A stretch of 64,000 bases of DNA from Acidobacteriota bacterium. Its GTDB lineage: Bacteria; Acidobacteriota; Vicinamibacteria; Vicinamibacterales; SCN-69-37. Positions 6,887-16,122 of this stretch are shown piece after piece; within the stretch, counting starts at the first letter, position 1; the number at the start of each line of letters is the position of its first letter. The notes beneath the pieces are model-generated. The model ran no database searches. It had not been told where the DNA came from and was given only the letters and a program-made list of their open reading frames with translations. The stretch lies in the NCBI GenBank assembly GCA_016716905.1, contig JADJUS010000004.1, positions 310,001 to 374,000 on the forward strand, written 5' to 3'. A program made the position numbers and the translations under genes.

Positions 6887-8760
6887 AAGACGCCCTGGCT
6901 CTCGCGCTGGTCCATTTCATCTGGCAGGGCGCGCTGCTCGGCATCACGGGTGGCCTCCTTATTCGCCTGGCGAAGACTCCCTCGATTCGGTACGCCATCG
7001 GCATAACAACGATGGTGGCGATGCTGGCGGCGCCGGCACTGACGTTCGTTGCTGTGACGACGGGTGAGCCGGTGATGGCAGACACCAGAACACGCTCCGC
7101 GGTCGCGCCGGCGCAAGAGCACAACACGGTCGCGGACCCAGGAGTTGCGATCACAACTGCGAGCGAGGTGCCCGCGCGCACGTTCCGTCTACCAACCACC
7201 TGGATTCTGGGTTTCTGGGGTCTGGGTGTGGCCGTGTTGTCGTTGCGGCTGATAGGCGGCTGGGCCGTGGCTCGCCGAATGGCCACGCAGACTCTGACGC
7301 CGGTTGGCGCCGAATTGCAACACCTGGCCGCGCAGGTGGCGTCGCGCCTGAACGTGCGCCGTGCGGTGCGCGTGTGCGTGTCGGCGTCGGTGGCGGTTCC
7401 GATCATGATCGGGTGGCTGCGTCCGGTCATCGTCCTGCCTGCGGCCGTTCTGGCCGCACTGCCGCTCGCGCAACTTGAAGCGCTGCTGGCGCACGAGTTC
7501 GCGCACATTCGGCGTCACGACTACCTCGTGAATCTCCTCCAGTCGGCCGTTGAAACGATCTGCTTTTATCACCCGGCTGTGTGGTGGATGTCGCGTGAGG
7601 TGCGCCGGCAGCGCGAACAGTGCTGCGACGACATCGCCGTGGGCGTGTGCGACCGCCTCACCTACGTGTCTGCACTCTCGGCGCTGGCATCGATGGCGCC
7701 GCCCCGGTTGGCGCTTGCCGCCACCGGAGGCTCTCTTCGCGACCGCGTTCGTCGTCTTGTTGAACCCACGTCTCACTCATCAGCCAAAGGAGGCTGGATG
7801 GCCATGTTCCCAATTCTCCTCGTTGTCTCGTTTGTTGCTCCCCAGGCCTGGGACGCTCAGGCTGTTCCACCCGTGACCGCGCCTCCGGTTGCCGTTGTTG
7901 AGCAGGCTCCCGTCGTCCCGGTCGCGCCGCCCACGGTGGCGCCAGTGGTTGTGCAGGCGCCCCGCCGGCCTTCGGTGCGTGTCGCGCCGACAGCGGTGCC
8001 TCCCGTTGGTGTTCAAAGCGAGCGACGCGTCGTCGCGCGCCAGCCCGTGGGTGTGGTGGCGCCAAGACCAACGCCAGTGATGAGGCGCAGCGTGCAGCCG
8101 GTGGGCGGGCAGGCGGGCGTGAGCACCCCGGGGCAGGCTAGCGATGCCAGACGACGTGAGCAGGTCAGCGATGCCAGACAACGTGAGATAGAAGCCAATC
8201 TCACCGAAGTGTCTCGACGTCTGCGGGAATTGCGGGCTGAGGGTGAGCGCACGGTCGCCGGCGCGGAACTCGCCTCGCTTGAACTCCGCCTGCGTCAGGA
8301 AGTGATGACTGTGGCCCGACAGAAGGAACTGGCCGACAAGGGACTTTCAACCAGGGATGCCGTTGCGGCAGCGGAACTGCGAGTGGAGGGGACGCGGCTG
8401 GAGGTTCAAGCAGCCAGGGCGCTTCACGATATCCACCAACGTGAGGTCGGGGTGTCGCGGGCGGGTGCGGACACCGAGCGCATGACCGTCGAACTCCGGG
8501 CCATGGCGACACTCGACCCGGATGCCATTGTGCAGGCTCAGGATCGCCTGACGATCGCGGTCGCGGGTGAGCCTGACCTGCCCACAGCGTTCACGGTGAG
8601 CGCCGACGGTGCCATCCGGTTTCCGTTTCTCGGCAGCATTCGAGTGCAGGGGTCCACGGCCAGTCAAGTTCAGTCGGTGATCCAGAAGTTGATCGCGGAC
8701 AAGGGGCTCGCCCAGAATCCGTCGGTCACCGTCTCCGTGAGGCGCGCGCGGGGCCGCTAG
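6883..8760 (+). CDS. BlaR1-type M56 metalloprotease fused to coiled coil and Poly_export-like domain
   Basis: 625 residues. Hydrophobic segments near residues 5-30, 38-62 and 105-125, and another at about 304-322, form the membrane part. The zinc motif HEFAH is at residues 204-208, with REQCCDDIAV downstream as in M56 peptidases. A Pro/Val-rich linker (about 325-415) leads to a Glu/Arg-rich coiled coil (about 425-540). The last 80 residues (DRLTIAVAGEPDL, FTVSADGAIRFPFLG, SQVQSVIQKLI, NPSVTVSV) match the Poly_export domain of Wza-type polysaccharide export proteins. BlaR1 normally ends in a penicillin-binding sensor. I infer that the Poly_export-like part is the extracytoplasmic sensor that triggers cleavage of the repressor upstream. 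Confidence 0.85.
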   Translation: MKDALALALVHFIWQGALLGITGGLLIRLAKTPSIRYAIGITTMVAMLAAPALTFVAVTTGEPVMADTRTRSAVAPAQEHNTVADPGVAITTASEVPARTFRLPTTWILGFWGLGVAVLSLRLIGGWAVARRMATQTLTPVGAELQHLAAQVASRLNVRRAVRVCVSASVAVPIMIGWLRPVIVLPAAVLAALPLAQLEALLAHEFAHIRRHDYLVNLLQSAVETICFYHPAVWWMSREVRRQREQCCDDIAVGVCDRLTYVSALSALASMAPPRLALAATGGSLRDRVRRLVEPTSHSSAKGGWMAMFPILLVVSFVAPQAWDAQAVPPVTAPPVAVVEQAPVVPVAPPTVAPVVVQAPRRPSVRVAPTAVPPVGVQSERRVVARQPVGVVAPRPTPVMRRSVQPVGGQAGVSTPGQASDARRREQVSDARQREIEANLTEVSRRLRELRAEGERTVAGAELASLELRLRQEVMTVARQKELADKGLSTRDAVAAAELRVEGTRLEVQAARALHDIHQREVGVSRAGADTERMTVELRAMATLDPDAIVQAQDRLTIAVAGEPDLPTAFTVSADGAIRFPFLGSIRVQGSTASQVQSVIQKLIADKGLAQNPSVTVSVRRARGR

Positions 8761-8826
8761 CGTCTCCTGCGCACCAATCCAGGCGCTCCCCTCGTCCGTC
8801 TAACGGCTATGCTGACGAGGGGAGCG

Positions 8827-10713
8827 ATGACGATGAGACTTCGGGTGGTCGCGGTGCTGGCCCTGATTGGGGCGGTGCCCACCTTCGGTCAGGTGGTGCC
8901 GCCGCCACAGGCCGGTCGCGATACGCAGGCCCAGGCCCAGGCGCCAGCCACTGCGTTGATCATGGGAACGGTGGTCACCGGCAGCGGTGGACAACCGGCC
9001 GATGGCGTGAGGCTCACGCTGTCAGGCGCCGAACTGCGCGGCACACGCTCTGCCTTGAGTGACGACAACGGCAAGTTTGCGTTCCTGGCACTGCCGCCAG
9101 GCACGTACACGCTTCGGGCGGCGAAGACGGGCTACGTCAGCGCCACGTTCGGCCAGAAGGCTCCAGGGCGTCCGGGCACGCCGATTGTGCTCGCCGTGGG
9201 ACAGCAACTGAAGGACGTCTCGCTTGAGGTTCCAAAGGGCGGTGTCATCTCCGGCATCATCTACGACGAAAAAAGCCGACCGGCCGTCAGCACCACCGTT
9301 CGCGTGATGCAGTGGTCGATGCAGTCGGGAGAGCGGGTGTTGAATTCCGCGGGAACGTCGACCACCGATGATCGGGGCATGTACCGCGTATTCGGGTTGG
9401 CCCCTGGTGAGTACCTCGTGAACGCCGTTCCCCGCAACACCTCAACGACCATGGTGACGAGTGAGGACCTGCAGAGTCTGCAGCGGATGGAGGAACTGAC
9501 CCGCATGGGACTGGCGTCTCCGGTCGACATCGAACGGTTGGCGCGCGACATGGCCACGCCGAACACCACCAACGACCCCGTTTCTGGATACGCCGCTGTC
9601 TACTATCCCGGCACTGCCCAGGCCGGCACCGCCCAGTCTGTGAAGATCGGCGTGAGTCAGGAGCTGCTCGGCATCGATTTCCAGTTGCAGCGGGTGCCCC
9701 TGTCCCGGGTGACCGGCCAGGTCACTGTGCCCAGCAACGTCAACGTGGCCAGCGTGCAGGTGCGCCTTGTTGACCGCACGTCGCCCACGCCGGGCCAGGC
9801 GCAGTTCTCGGCGCGGCCCGACCGCAATGGCACGTTCACAATCACGTCGGTGCCGCCTGGGCAATACGAGGTCAGCGCCACGGTGACTGTTCCAGTGGCG
9901 CGTCCGCCGGTGCCACCCGTGCCGCCGGGCGCTCAGTCGCTTCCACGGGAAGTGCAGATGCAGATGGACATGGACATGCAGATGTCCGGTGGCGGCCCCC
10001 GGCTGTGGGCGCTGGCCGAGGTCACGGTAGATGGCGGCTACTCGCCGAGTGTGGCGCTCTCACTGCAGGAGGGCATGACCGTGAGTGGTAGCGTGGCGTT
10101 TGACGGCACGGCGCCGTTGCCGCCACGCCTCAACCAGGTTCGTCTGACATTGTCGCCGCACGGCCTGGCGATGCAATCGAGCGGCGTGAGCACACTCAAC
10201 GTCAGCGCTGACGCCAATGGACGGTTCACGCTCGCGGGCGTTGGGCCGGGGCAGTACCGCATTCGTGCGTCCAGTCTGGCGGGCTGGAGCTTGAAGTCCG
10301 TCATGGTCGATGGACGTGACACTCTCGACTTCTGGGTTGACGTGAAACCCGGAGAGAACGTCTCAAGCGTCGTCGCGACATTTGGTGACAAGGGCACCGA
10401 TCTCAAGGGGATGTTGCAGAGCCAGACCGGACAGCCCACCGCCGACTTCACCGTGATCATTTTTCCGGCCGACAACCGGTACTGGGTGCCGCTCTCACGA
10501 CGCGTACGTTCGGCACGGCCGTCCACCGACGGCAAATTCGGGTTCATGGGTCTTCCAGCCGGAGAGTATCGCCTGGCCGCGGTCACCGACGTGGAACCTG
10601 GTGCCTGGTACGATCCGGCGCTGCTGCAACAGTTGCAGCAGGCGTCGGTCTCGGTGCGCCTGATCGACGGGCAGCCCGTGATTCAGAATCTTCGGGTGAG
10701 CTCGGGTTCTTAA
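8827..10713 (+). CDS. Secreted multi-domain CarboxypepD_reg-like protein
   Basis: 628 residues with signal peptide MRLRVVAVLALIGAVPTFG. At least four beta-sandwich repeats of the carboxypeptidase regulatory type can be followed by their turns: GKFAFLALPPGTYTLRA, GMYRVFGLAPGEYLV, GTFTITSVPPGQYEV, GRFTLAGVGPGQYRI and GKFGFMGLPAGEYRL. There is no catalytic domain. Such proteins are abundant in Acidobacteriota and presumably bind or display at the surface. ATG 8827 is chosen because GAGGGGAGC precedes it; an upstream ATG at 8809 is possible. It may share the BlaI operon (66-base gap). Confidence 0.85.
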   Translation: MTMRLRVVAVLALIGAVPTFGQVVPPPQAGRDTQAQAQAPATALIMGTVVTGSGGQPADGVRLTLSGAELRGTRSALSDDNGKFAFLALPPGTYTLRAAKTGYVSATFGQKAPGRPGTPIVLAVGQQLKDVSLEVPKGGVISGIIYDEKSRPAVSTTVRVMQWSMQSGERVLNSAGTSTTDDRGMYRVFGLAPGEYLVNAVPRNTSTTMVTSEDLQSLQRMEELTRMGLASPVDIERLARDMATPNTTNDPVSGYAAVYYPGTAQAGTAQSVKIGVSQELLGIDFQLQRVPLSRVTGQVTVPSNVNVASVQVRLVDRTSPTPGQAQFSARPDRNGTFTITSVPPGQYEVSATVTVPVARPPVPPVPPGAQSLPREVQMQMDMDMQMSGGGPRLWALAEVTVDGGYSPSVALSLQEGMTVSGSVAFDGTAPLPPRLNQVRLTLSPHGLAMQSSGVSTLNVSADANGRFTLAGVGPGQYRIRASSLAGWSLKSVMVDGRDTLDFWVDVKPGENVSSVVATFGDKGTDLKGMLQSQTGQPTADFTVIIFPADNRYWVPLSRRVRSARPSTDGKFGFMGLPAGEYRLAAVTDVEPGAWYDPALLQQLQQASVSVRLIDGQPVIQNLRVSSGS

Positions 10714-10718
10714 CGTAC

Positions 10719-10772
10719 GGAGGCCGGACCTTCAGGTCCGGCAATTTCGCCGGGTCTAAAGACCCGGCCTCC
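10719..10772. terminator. Twin-hairpin element between convergent genes
   Basis: GCCGGACC (10723-10730) pairs with GGTCCGGC (10735-10742). GCCGGGTCT pairs with AGACCCGGC within 10749-10768. Outer GGAGGCC and GGCCTCC (10766-10772) enclose both. It lies between the ends of a plus-strand and a minus-strand gene, so a bidirectional terminator is plausible. There is no U tract. Confidence 0.7.
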
Positions 10773-10786
10773 ATCAGTGCAATCCC

Positions 10787-12556
10787 TTACGCCGGCAGCG
10801 TGGGGTGGCGGTCCTTCCACTCCGTCGCTTGTTCATACGCGTGCGCGATACGGCAGATGGTGGCTTCGTCGTAGAGCCGGCCGGTCACCATCAGCGGCTG
10901 CGGCAGGTTGTTGGCAAAGCCGCACTTGAGCGCGATTGCCGGATGGCCCGTCAGGTTCGTGGCCGCCAGCCCCGCGTTGTTCGATGAGATGAACGCGTCG
11001 TGTTTGTCCATGAACGTGTCCCACTCACGCATCAGGAGCGTACGGATCCGCTGTGCGCGCAGGTACTCCACGGCCGGCACGAAGCGCGCGGAGCGGAATG
11101 TCGCGCCCCACGTGCTGTTGCTGGCGGTCATCAGGTCTGTGCCGCGAGACCTGGTCAGGTCGTCAAATGCCGCGGCGGCTTCCACACTCAACACAAAGCC
11201 CAGTGCGTTGGCGGGATAGTCGGGCAGATCCACCGGTTCGAGTTTGGCGCCCAGTTTCTGAAGGGTGGCCATGGCGTCCTGGAGGTTCTTCAGTCGTTCG
11301 GCGGCCGCGGCCTGCTGCTGGGCCGCGTTCGCGCCGCCCCCTCGACCACCCCCACCGCCGGCGCCGCGCCCGGCGCCTCGTCCGGCAGCCGCTGCCTCGA
11401 AGTCGCTGCGCACATAGCCGATGCGGTACCCCGCCAGCGGTGCGTCCGCATTCCAGGTGAACGAGGCGTCCGCCACGCTCTCATCCCGGCCATCAGGACC
11501 GTAGATGGCATTCAACACCAGCACGCAGTCTTCGACGCTGCGGCACATGGGTCCGATCTTGTCCATGGTCCACGACAACTCCATCGCGCCGTAACGGCTC
11601 ACGCGACCGTACGTCGGCCGAAGGCCTACGACGCCGTTGACGGACGTCGGCGAGATGATCGAGCCGCGGGTTTCGGTGCCGATGGAGAAGCCGACGCAAC
11701 CGGCGGCGGTGGCTGATCCTGGCCCTGCCGACGACCCACTGGCGCCGCCCTGCGGATTCCAGGGATTGCGCGTGCGACCACCAAACCACTGGTCGCCCTG
11801 CGCCAGCGCGCCCATCGTGAGTTTTGCCACGAGCACCGCGCCCGCATCGCGCAGGCGCTCCACCACGGTGGCGTCATAGTCGGGCACCTGGTTCATGTAG
11901 GGTTCGGCACCAAAGGTGGTGGCGATGCCCTTGGTGGCCAACAGGTCCTTCGCTCCCCAGGGAATGCCGTGAAGCGGGCCCTTGTACTTGCCCGACGCGA
12001 TAGCCTTGTCCGCTTCAGAGGCCTGCTGCAGGGCCAGTTCCTCGGTGATCGTGACGGCGAAGAGGAGCGTGGGCTGGTAGCGCTTCAGCCTCGCGAGGTA
12101 CATCTGCGTCAACTCAGTGGACGACACCAGTTTGCGCTCGAGCAACGCGGCGAGTTTTGTGACCGGCCAGAAGGCCACATCCTCAAGGTTGGCTGGCCGC
12201 TTGATCGACCCCACCGCTGGTTTGGCGTAGCGCACGACCCGCCCAGGCGTGGCCGGCCCTTTGGGCTTTTCGCCGGGAAGGTATGGCCGAAAGGTCAGCG
12301 CCACTTCCGTGTCGTGCGGAATCTCGATCTGCCGCAACTGCTGATAGGTGGAGAGGTTGGCGTTCAGGCCGCGCGCGATCGCTTCCTCTTCAGCGGTGTG
12401 GAAATCGAGTCCGGTGATGGCCTCCGCACAATCCACCGTCTCACGTGAGATCGGTCCCACGGCGGCCTGCTGCGCAAACGTCTTTGTGGCCACGGCACCA
12501 GCCACAGCCACCGGGACCGCCTTCAGAAATGCGCGCCGAGTCTTGGTCTCGCTCAT
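10787..12556 (-). CDS. Secreted amidase-signature hydrolase
   Basis: 589 residues. The N-terminus has TRRAFLK followed by a hydrophobic Ala/Val stretch, a Tat-type export signal. The amidase signature is present: Lys in WGAKDLLATKG and the serines in GGASGSSAGPGS, which make the Ser-cisSer-Lys triad, followed by GSIISPTSVNGVVGLRPTYG. The substrate is unknown. A Gly/Arg/Ala/Gln-rich insertion of about 35 residues (GRGAGRGAGGGGG, then AAQQQAAAA) lies near residues 385-420. Its start overlaps the stop of the upstream gene by four bases. Confidence 0.88.
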   Translation of the reverse strand: MSETKTRRAFLKAVPVAVAGAVATKTFAQQAAVGPISRETVDCAEAITGLDFHTAEEEAIARGLNANLSTYQQLRQIEIPHDTEVALTFRPYLPGEKPKGPATPGRVVRYAKPAVGSIKRPANLEDVAFWPVTKLAALLERKLVSSTELTQMYLARLKRYQPTLLFAVTITEELALQQASEADKAIASGKYKGPLHGIPWGAKDLLATKGIATTFGAEPYMNQVPDYDATVVERLRDAGAVLVAKLTMGALAQGDQWFGGRTRNPWNPQGGASGSSAGPGSATAAGCVGFSIGTETRGSIISPTSVNGVVGLRPTYGRVSRYGAMELSWTMDKIGPMCRSVEDCVLVLNAIYGPDGRDESVADASFTWNADAPLAGYRIGYVRSDFEAAAAGRGAGRGAGGGGGRGGGANAAQQQAAAAERLKNLQDAMATLQKLGAKLEPVDLPDYPANALGFVLSVEAAAAFDDLTRSRGTDLMTASNSTWGATFRSARFVPAVEYLRAQRIRTLLMREWDTFMDKHDAFISSNNAGLAATNLTGHPAIALKCGFANNLPQPLMVTGRLYDEATICRIAHAYEQATEWKDRHPTLPA

Positions 12557-13539
12557 TTTTTCTCTTTCAGTCCGGTCGGCAGGGCCACATCAAGGTCGGA
12601 TGCAGCGGGGTCGATTGAAAGCGTCTCGCTCGTGGAGGTATAGAGCAGGCTCCGCTGTTCGGGTTTCTTGTTGCCCATCATGCGGCGAGCCAGCGCTCCG
12701 CTCAGTCCGCCGCCGCTGGCCGGCGCCGCCGGAGCCTCGGCCATCGCTGCCGTGCTCTTCACCGTCTCGGTCTTCTGCACGAGGAGCAGCGGCGTGCCAT
12801 CGAGCTTCTTCATTTGCTCTTCGGTCTGCGCCATGATCTTCTGCAAACTCGGATACATCGCGGCCATGCCGGCGAACTGCTGTGCCATCGCCCCAATGCT
12901 GTCTCCGTAGACGGCTTTGATGAACTTCGCATCAAAAAGCGCCACTTCATTCAAGGCGGGGATGCGCGGGCCCACCCAGGTTTCATTGGTCATCACCATG
13001 CCGCCGCCTTCTTCAAGCGTCTTCCCCTTCTCATGGGCTGTGATGGTGACGATCACCTGCTTGGCCGGGTGGCCCGCAATGGTACGGGTTTGGCCGGTGG
13101 CCTTCACGTCGAAACTGACTTCAACTTCTTTTCCCGGCTGATCGAGTTCGTCGCGGTTCTCGGCGGGCATGTCCTTAGCCGCCTTGGCTGCGTCGGCCTG
13201 CGCTTTCTTGATCTGCGCGCGCAGCTGGTCGAACGTCATCACACGGTATTCTTTTTTCTTGAAGTCGATGTCGTAGATCTTCTCTTCCGAGAGGTCGATG
13301 ATCTGTCCGGTCTGATCGTTCAGCGTGGCCTTGCGGTTGCCCTTCACCGCCACGGTGGACGTCAGCCCATCCTTCATGGCAGATCCGCCCGCCATGCCCA
13401 TCACGCGGCCCAGCATGCCCTCGAACTTCAGCACCGTCTTCTCGCGCTTCTTGACGTCGGCATGCAGCGCCGGTACAAACGCGACGGCCGACAGCAGACT
13501 CAGAACTACAAATGCGCAACTCAACTTCTTTCGTGACAT
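12553..13539 (-). CDS. Secreted protein of unknown function
   Basis: 328 residues with a signal peptide (KKLSCAFVVLSLLSAVAFVPALHA). The mature part has KFEGMLGRVMGM, an acidic/basic helix rich in Ala, Lys and Asp (about 110-140), and beta-rich segments such as TRTIAGHPAKQVIVTITAHEKG. The architecture resembles DUF4412-like periplasmic proteins, but I cannot confirm this. It is the first gene of a two-gene unit with the amidase. Confidence 0.65.
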   Translation of the reverse strand: MSRKKLSCAFVVLSLLSAVAFVPALHADVKKREKTVLKFEGMLGRVMGMAGGSAMKDGLTSTVAVKGNRKATLNDQTGQIIDLSEEKIYDIDFKKKEYRVMTFDQLRAQIKKAQADAAKAAKDMPAENRDELDQPGKEVEVSFDVKATGQTRTIAGHPAKQVIVTITAHEKGKTLEEGGGMVMTNETWVGPRIPALNEVALFDAKFIKAVYGDSIGAMAQQFAGMAAMYPSLQKIMAQTEEQMKKLDGTPLLLVQKTETVKSTAAMAEAPAAPASGGGLSGALARRMMGNKKPEQRSLLYTSTSETLSIDPAASDLDVALPTGLKEKK

Positions 13540-13582
13540 GACAGTCCTCCCAACGGGGCTATTCTATGGCAGCGGGGGGCAA

Positions 13583-14761
13583 ATGAGACACTTGGTCACA
13601 GTGGCGGTCGGGCTCGCGATGCTGGCAGGTCAGGGAGCACACACGATGGAACAGCGACGGGCGATTACGGCAGGAGCGCCCCCGATTGGGCCGTACAGCC
13701 CGGCGGTGGTCGCCGGTGGACTGGTCTATGTGTCGGGCCTGCTCGGCACCGGCGCCGACGGCCAAATGGTGGGACCCGACGTGGCGTCGCAAACCCGGCG
13801 CATCCTCGATCGGATGACCGAGATCCTCGAGGCCGCAGGCTCTTCTCTGGGCCAGACGGTCAGCGTATCAGTGTTCCTGAAGAACCCGGGCGACTTCGAG
13901 GCGCTCAACGCGACCTACCGTGACTACTTCCGCGAGAGCCCACCGGTCCGGACCACGGTCGTGGCCGACCTTCTGAACGGCGCGCTGGTGGAGATTGCGG
14001 CGATCGCAGTCCCCAAAGGAGCCACGCGTGAGGTTCTCCATCCGGCAGGGTGGATCAAATCCCCCCGCCCGTATTCCTACATCGTCCGCACCGATGACCT
14101 GGTGTTTTTGTCTGGCCTCGTTTCGCGCCGGGGCGTTGATGACGCGCTCGTGCCCGGTGCGGTCGACGTTCAGACCACGACGATCCTCGATAACGCGGCC
14201 ACACTTCTGAAGACCGCGGGTGTTGGTCTGGAAGATGTCGTGCAGTCGCGCGTCTTCATTACAGACGACGTGGTGTTCGACGCGATGAATAACACCTACC
14301 GAACCTATTTTCCGAAGGAGCCGCCTGCGCGAGCGACGGCGGTGGCCCGCCTGATGGGCAATGACTTCCTGGTAGAGGTCACGCTCGTTGCCACACGAGG
14401 CGAGAAGGAAGTCCTGGGCGCCGTCGTCTCGCCGAGCCTGCCGCTTTCCACGGCCGTGCGGGCCGGCAACCGCGTGTTCCTCTCCGGTGTGCTGGGCAAC
14501 ACGGACGCGAACATGGGCGATCCGGCTGCGCAGACGCGGGAACTCATGACCAGGATTTCACGGACTTTGACCACGGCCGGCCTGTCGTTCGCCGATGTGG
14601 CAGACAGCACGGTGTACCTCACGGACCTCACGCAGTTTGCGACGATGAACGGGGTGTATCGCGAGTTCTTCCCGAGCGCCCCACCCGCCAGGGCCACCGT
14701 GGGGACACGCCTGGTCAGCCGCAACGCGTTGGTTGAAATCATGATGACCGCTGTGCGGTGA
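13583..14761 (+). CDS. Exported protein with three tandem Rid (YjgF/UK114) domains
   Basis: 392 residues with a short signal-like N-terminus (MRHLVTVAVGLAMLAGQG), then three Rid domains at about 25-150, 150-275 and 275-392. Rid enzymes hydrolyse reactive enamine or imine intermediates. Each domain keeps the Arg of the PVRT/PARA motif and the following VEI/VEV Glu, equivalent to Arg105 and Glu120 of E. coli RidA. Only domains 1 and 2 have a Tyr near the start (GPYS, RPYS). Rid proteins are normally single-domain, cytoplasmic and trimeric, so this could be a covalent trimer. ATG 13583 is chosen because the longer frame overlaps the divergent gene. Confidence 0.85.
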   Translation: MRHLVTVAVGLAMLAGQGAHTMEQRRAITAGAPPIGPYSPAVVAGGLVYVSGLLGTGADGQMVGPDVASQTRRILDRMTEILEAAGSSLGQTVSVSVFLKNPGDFEALNATYRDYFRESPPVRTTVVADLLNGALVEIAAIAVPKGATREVLHPAGWIKSPRPYSYIVRTDDLVFLSGLVSRRGVDDALVPGAVDVQTTTILDNAATLLKTAGVGLEDVVQSRVFITDDVVFDAMNNTYRTYFPKEPPARATAVARLMGNDFLVEVTLVATRGEKEVLGAVVSPSLPLSTAVRAGNRVFLSGVLGNTDANMGDPAAQTRELMTRISRTLTTAGLSFADVADSTVYLTDLTQFATMNGVYREFFPSAPPARATVGTRLVSRNALVEIMMTAVR

Positions 14762-16122
14762 TGCCCGTCCTGCTGTCGGAGGCCTCGCGCGTCGAGGTCC
14801 GATCGATGACGACGCTGGCGGTGCCTGTGGTGCTGGCGGAAATGGGCTGGTTCACCATGAGCCTGGTGGACACCGTCATGGTGGGACCCCTCGGCCCGGC
14901 GGCCATCGGCGCTGTCGGCACCGGCAGCATCCTCTTCATGACGCTGATGGTGTTCGGGTTCGGCACTCTGCTGGCGCTCGACACGTTTGTCTCGCAGAGC
15001 TTTGGCGCCGGCCGGATCGATGAGTGCCATCGTTGGCTGTTCGCAGGCGTGCAACTGGCCACGCTTCTGTCAGTGGCCCTGATGGCGGCATCCGTCGCGG
15101 GCCTGGCATTGCTGCCGGCTGTCGGCTTTCATCCCGAACTGCTGGGAGAACTCACGTCCTACATGACGCACCTTGTGTGGTCGGCGCCGCCGTTGCTGGC
15201 GTACGTCGTCTTCAGGAGATACCTGCAGGCGATGAATCTCGTGCGCCCCATCATGGTGGCGCTGGTCGCTGCCAACGTCATGAATGCGTTCGTGAATTGG
15301 GCGCTCATCTTCGGCAACATGGGAATGCCGGCCATGGGCGTGGCCGGCGCCGCGTACGCGACTGTGGTATCCCGCGTGGTGCTGGCGGTCAGCTTGCTGG
15401 GCATCATTTTTTACAACGAGCGCGGCACACCATCGGGCCTGCACGATGTGCCGTTCAAATGGGAAGGTCGCCGCGTGTGGCGGTTGTTTCAGCTGGGGTG
15501 GCCGGCGGCGATGCAGATCACGCTTGAGGTGGGTGTGTTTGCCGCTGCGTCGGCGCTTGCGGCCAGGATTGGGCCGCTGGCATCCGCCGCGAATCAGGTG
15601 GTGCTCAATATCGCCGGGTTCATCTTCATGATTCCCTACGGGATCGGATCGGCGGCGGCTGTGAGGGTGGGGCAGGCGGTGGGGCGTCGCGATGCGCTTG
15701 GCGTTCGGCGCGCCGGTTGGGCCGCGCTGGGTCTGGCATCCGCGGTCATGACTGGTGCCGCAGTGCTGTTTCTGACGGTCCCCGCCGCCCTCATCAGGGT
15801 CTATTCCACCGACGCCACCGTCGTCGACGTCGGCATCGTGCTGCTGTTCATTTGCTCGGTGTTTCAGTTGTTCGACGGCCTGCAGACGGTGGCCACCGGA
15901 GCCTTGCGGGGCCTCGGCGACACCCGCACCCCGATGGTGCTGAACTTGGTGGGGCACTGGGCAATCGGGCTACCCATTGGCTACGTGCTGTGTTTCAATC
16001 GCGGATGGGGCGTGGCGGGCTTGTGGGCCGGGTTGTCGGTGGGACTCATTCTCATCGGCGGATCCCTGTTGATGGTCTGGCATGTCAAGAGTCGTGCGAC
16101 CACGTTCGTGGAGGCATCATGA
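14761..16122 (+). CDS. MATE-family efflux transporter
   Basis: 453 residues and about twelve hydrophobic segments in two related halves. Near the start is the MATE motif VLAEMGWFTMSLVDTVMVGPLGP; a later one is PAAMQITLEVGVFAAASALAARIGPLASAANQV. These transporters export cationic drugs or metabolites in exchange for Na+ or H+. TGATG couples the start to the Rid gene. GTG 14758 is an alternative start one codon earlier. Confidence 0.9.
   Translation: MPVLLSEASRVEVRSMTTLAVPVVLAEMGWFTMSLVDTVMVGPLGPAAIGAVGTGSILFMTLMVFGFGTLLALDTFVSQSFGAGRIDECHRWLFAGVQLATLLSVALMAASVAGLALLPAVGFHPELLGELTSYMTHLVWSAPPLLAYVVFRRYLQAMNLVRPIMVALVAANVMNAFVNWALIFGNMGMPAMGVAGAAYATVVSRVVLAVSLLGIIFYNERGTPSGLHDVPFKWEGRRVWRLFQLGWPAAMQITLEVGVFAAASALAARIGPLASAANQVVLNIAGFIFMIPYGIGSAAAVRVGQAVGRRDALGVRRAGWAALGLASAVMTGAAVLFLTVPAALIRVYSTDATVVDVGIVLLFICSVFQLFDGLQTVATGALRGLGDTRTPMVLNLVGHWAIGLPIGYVLCFNRGWGVAGLWAGLSVGLILIGGSLLMVWHVKSRATTFVEAS

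Noticed and set aside
6500..8760. Calling the repressor/protease pair a beta-lactam resistance system
   Set aside because: No beta-lactamase or penicillin-binding sensor domain is present; the sensor region is Poly_export-like.
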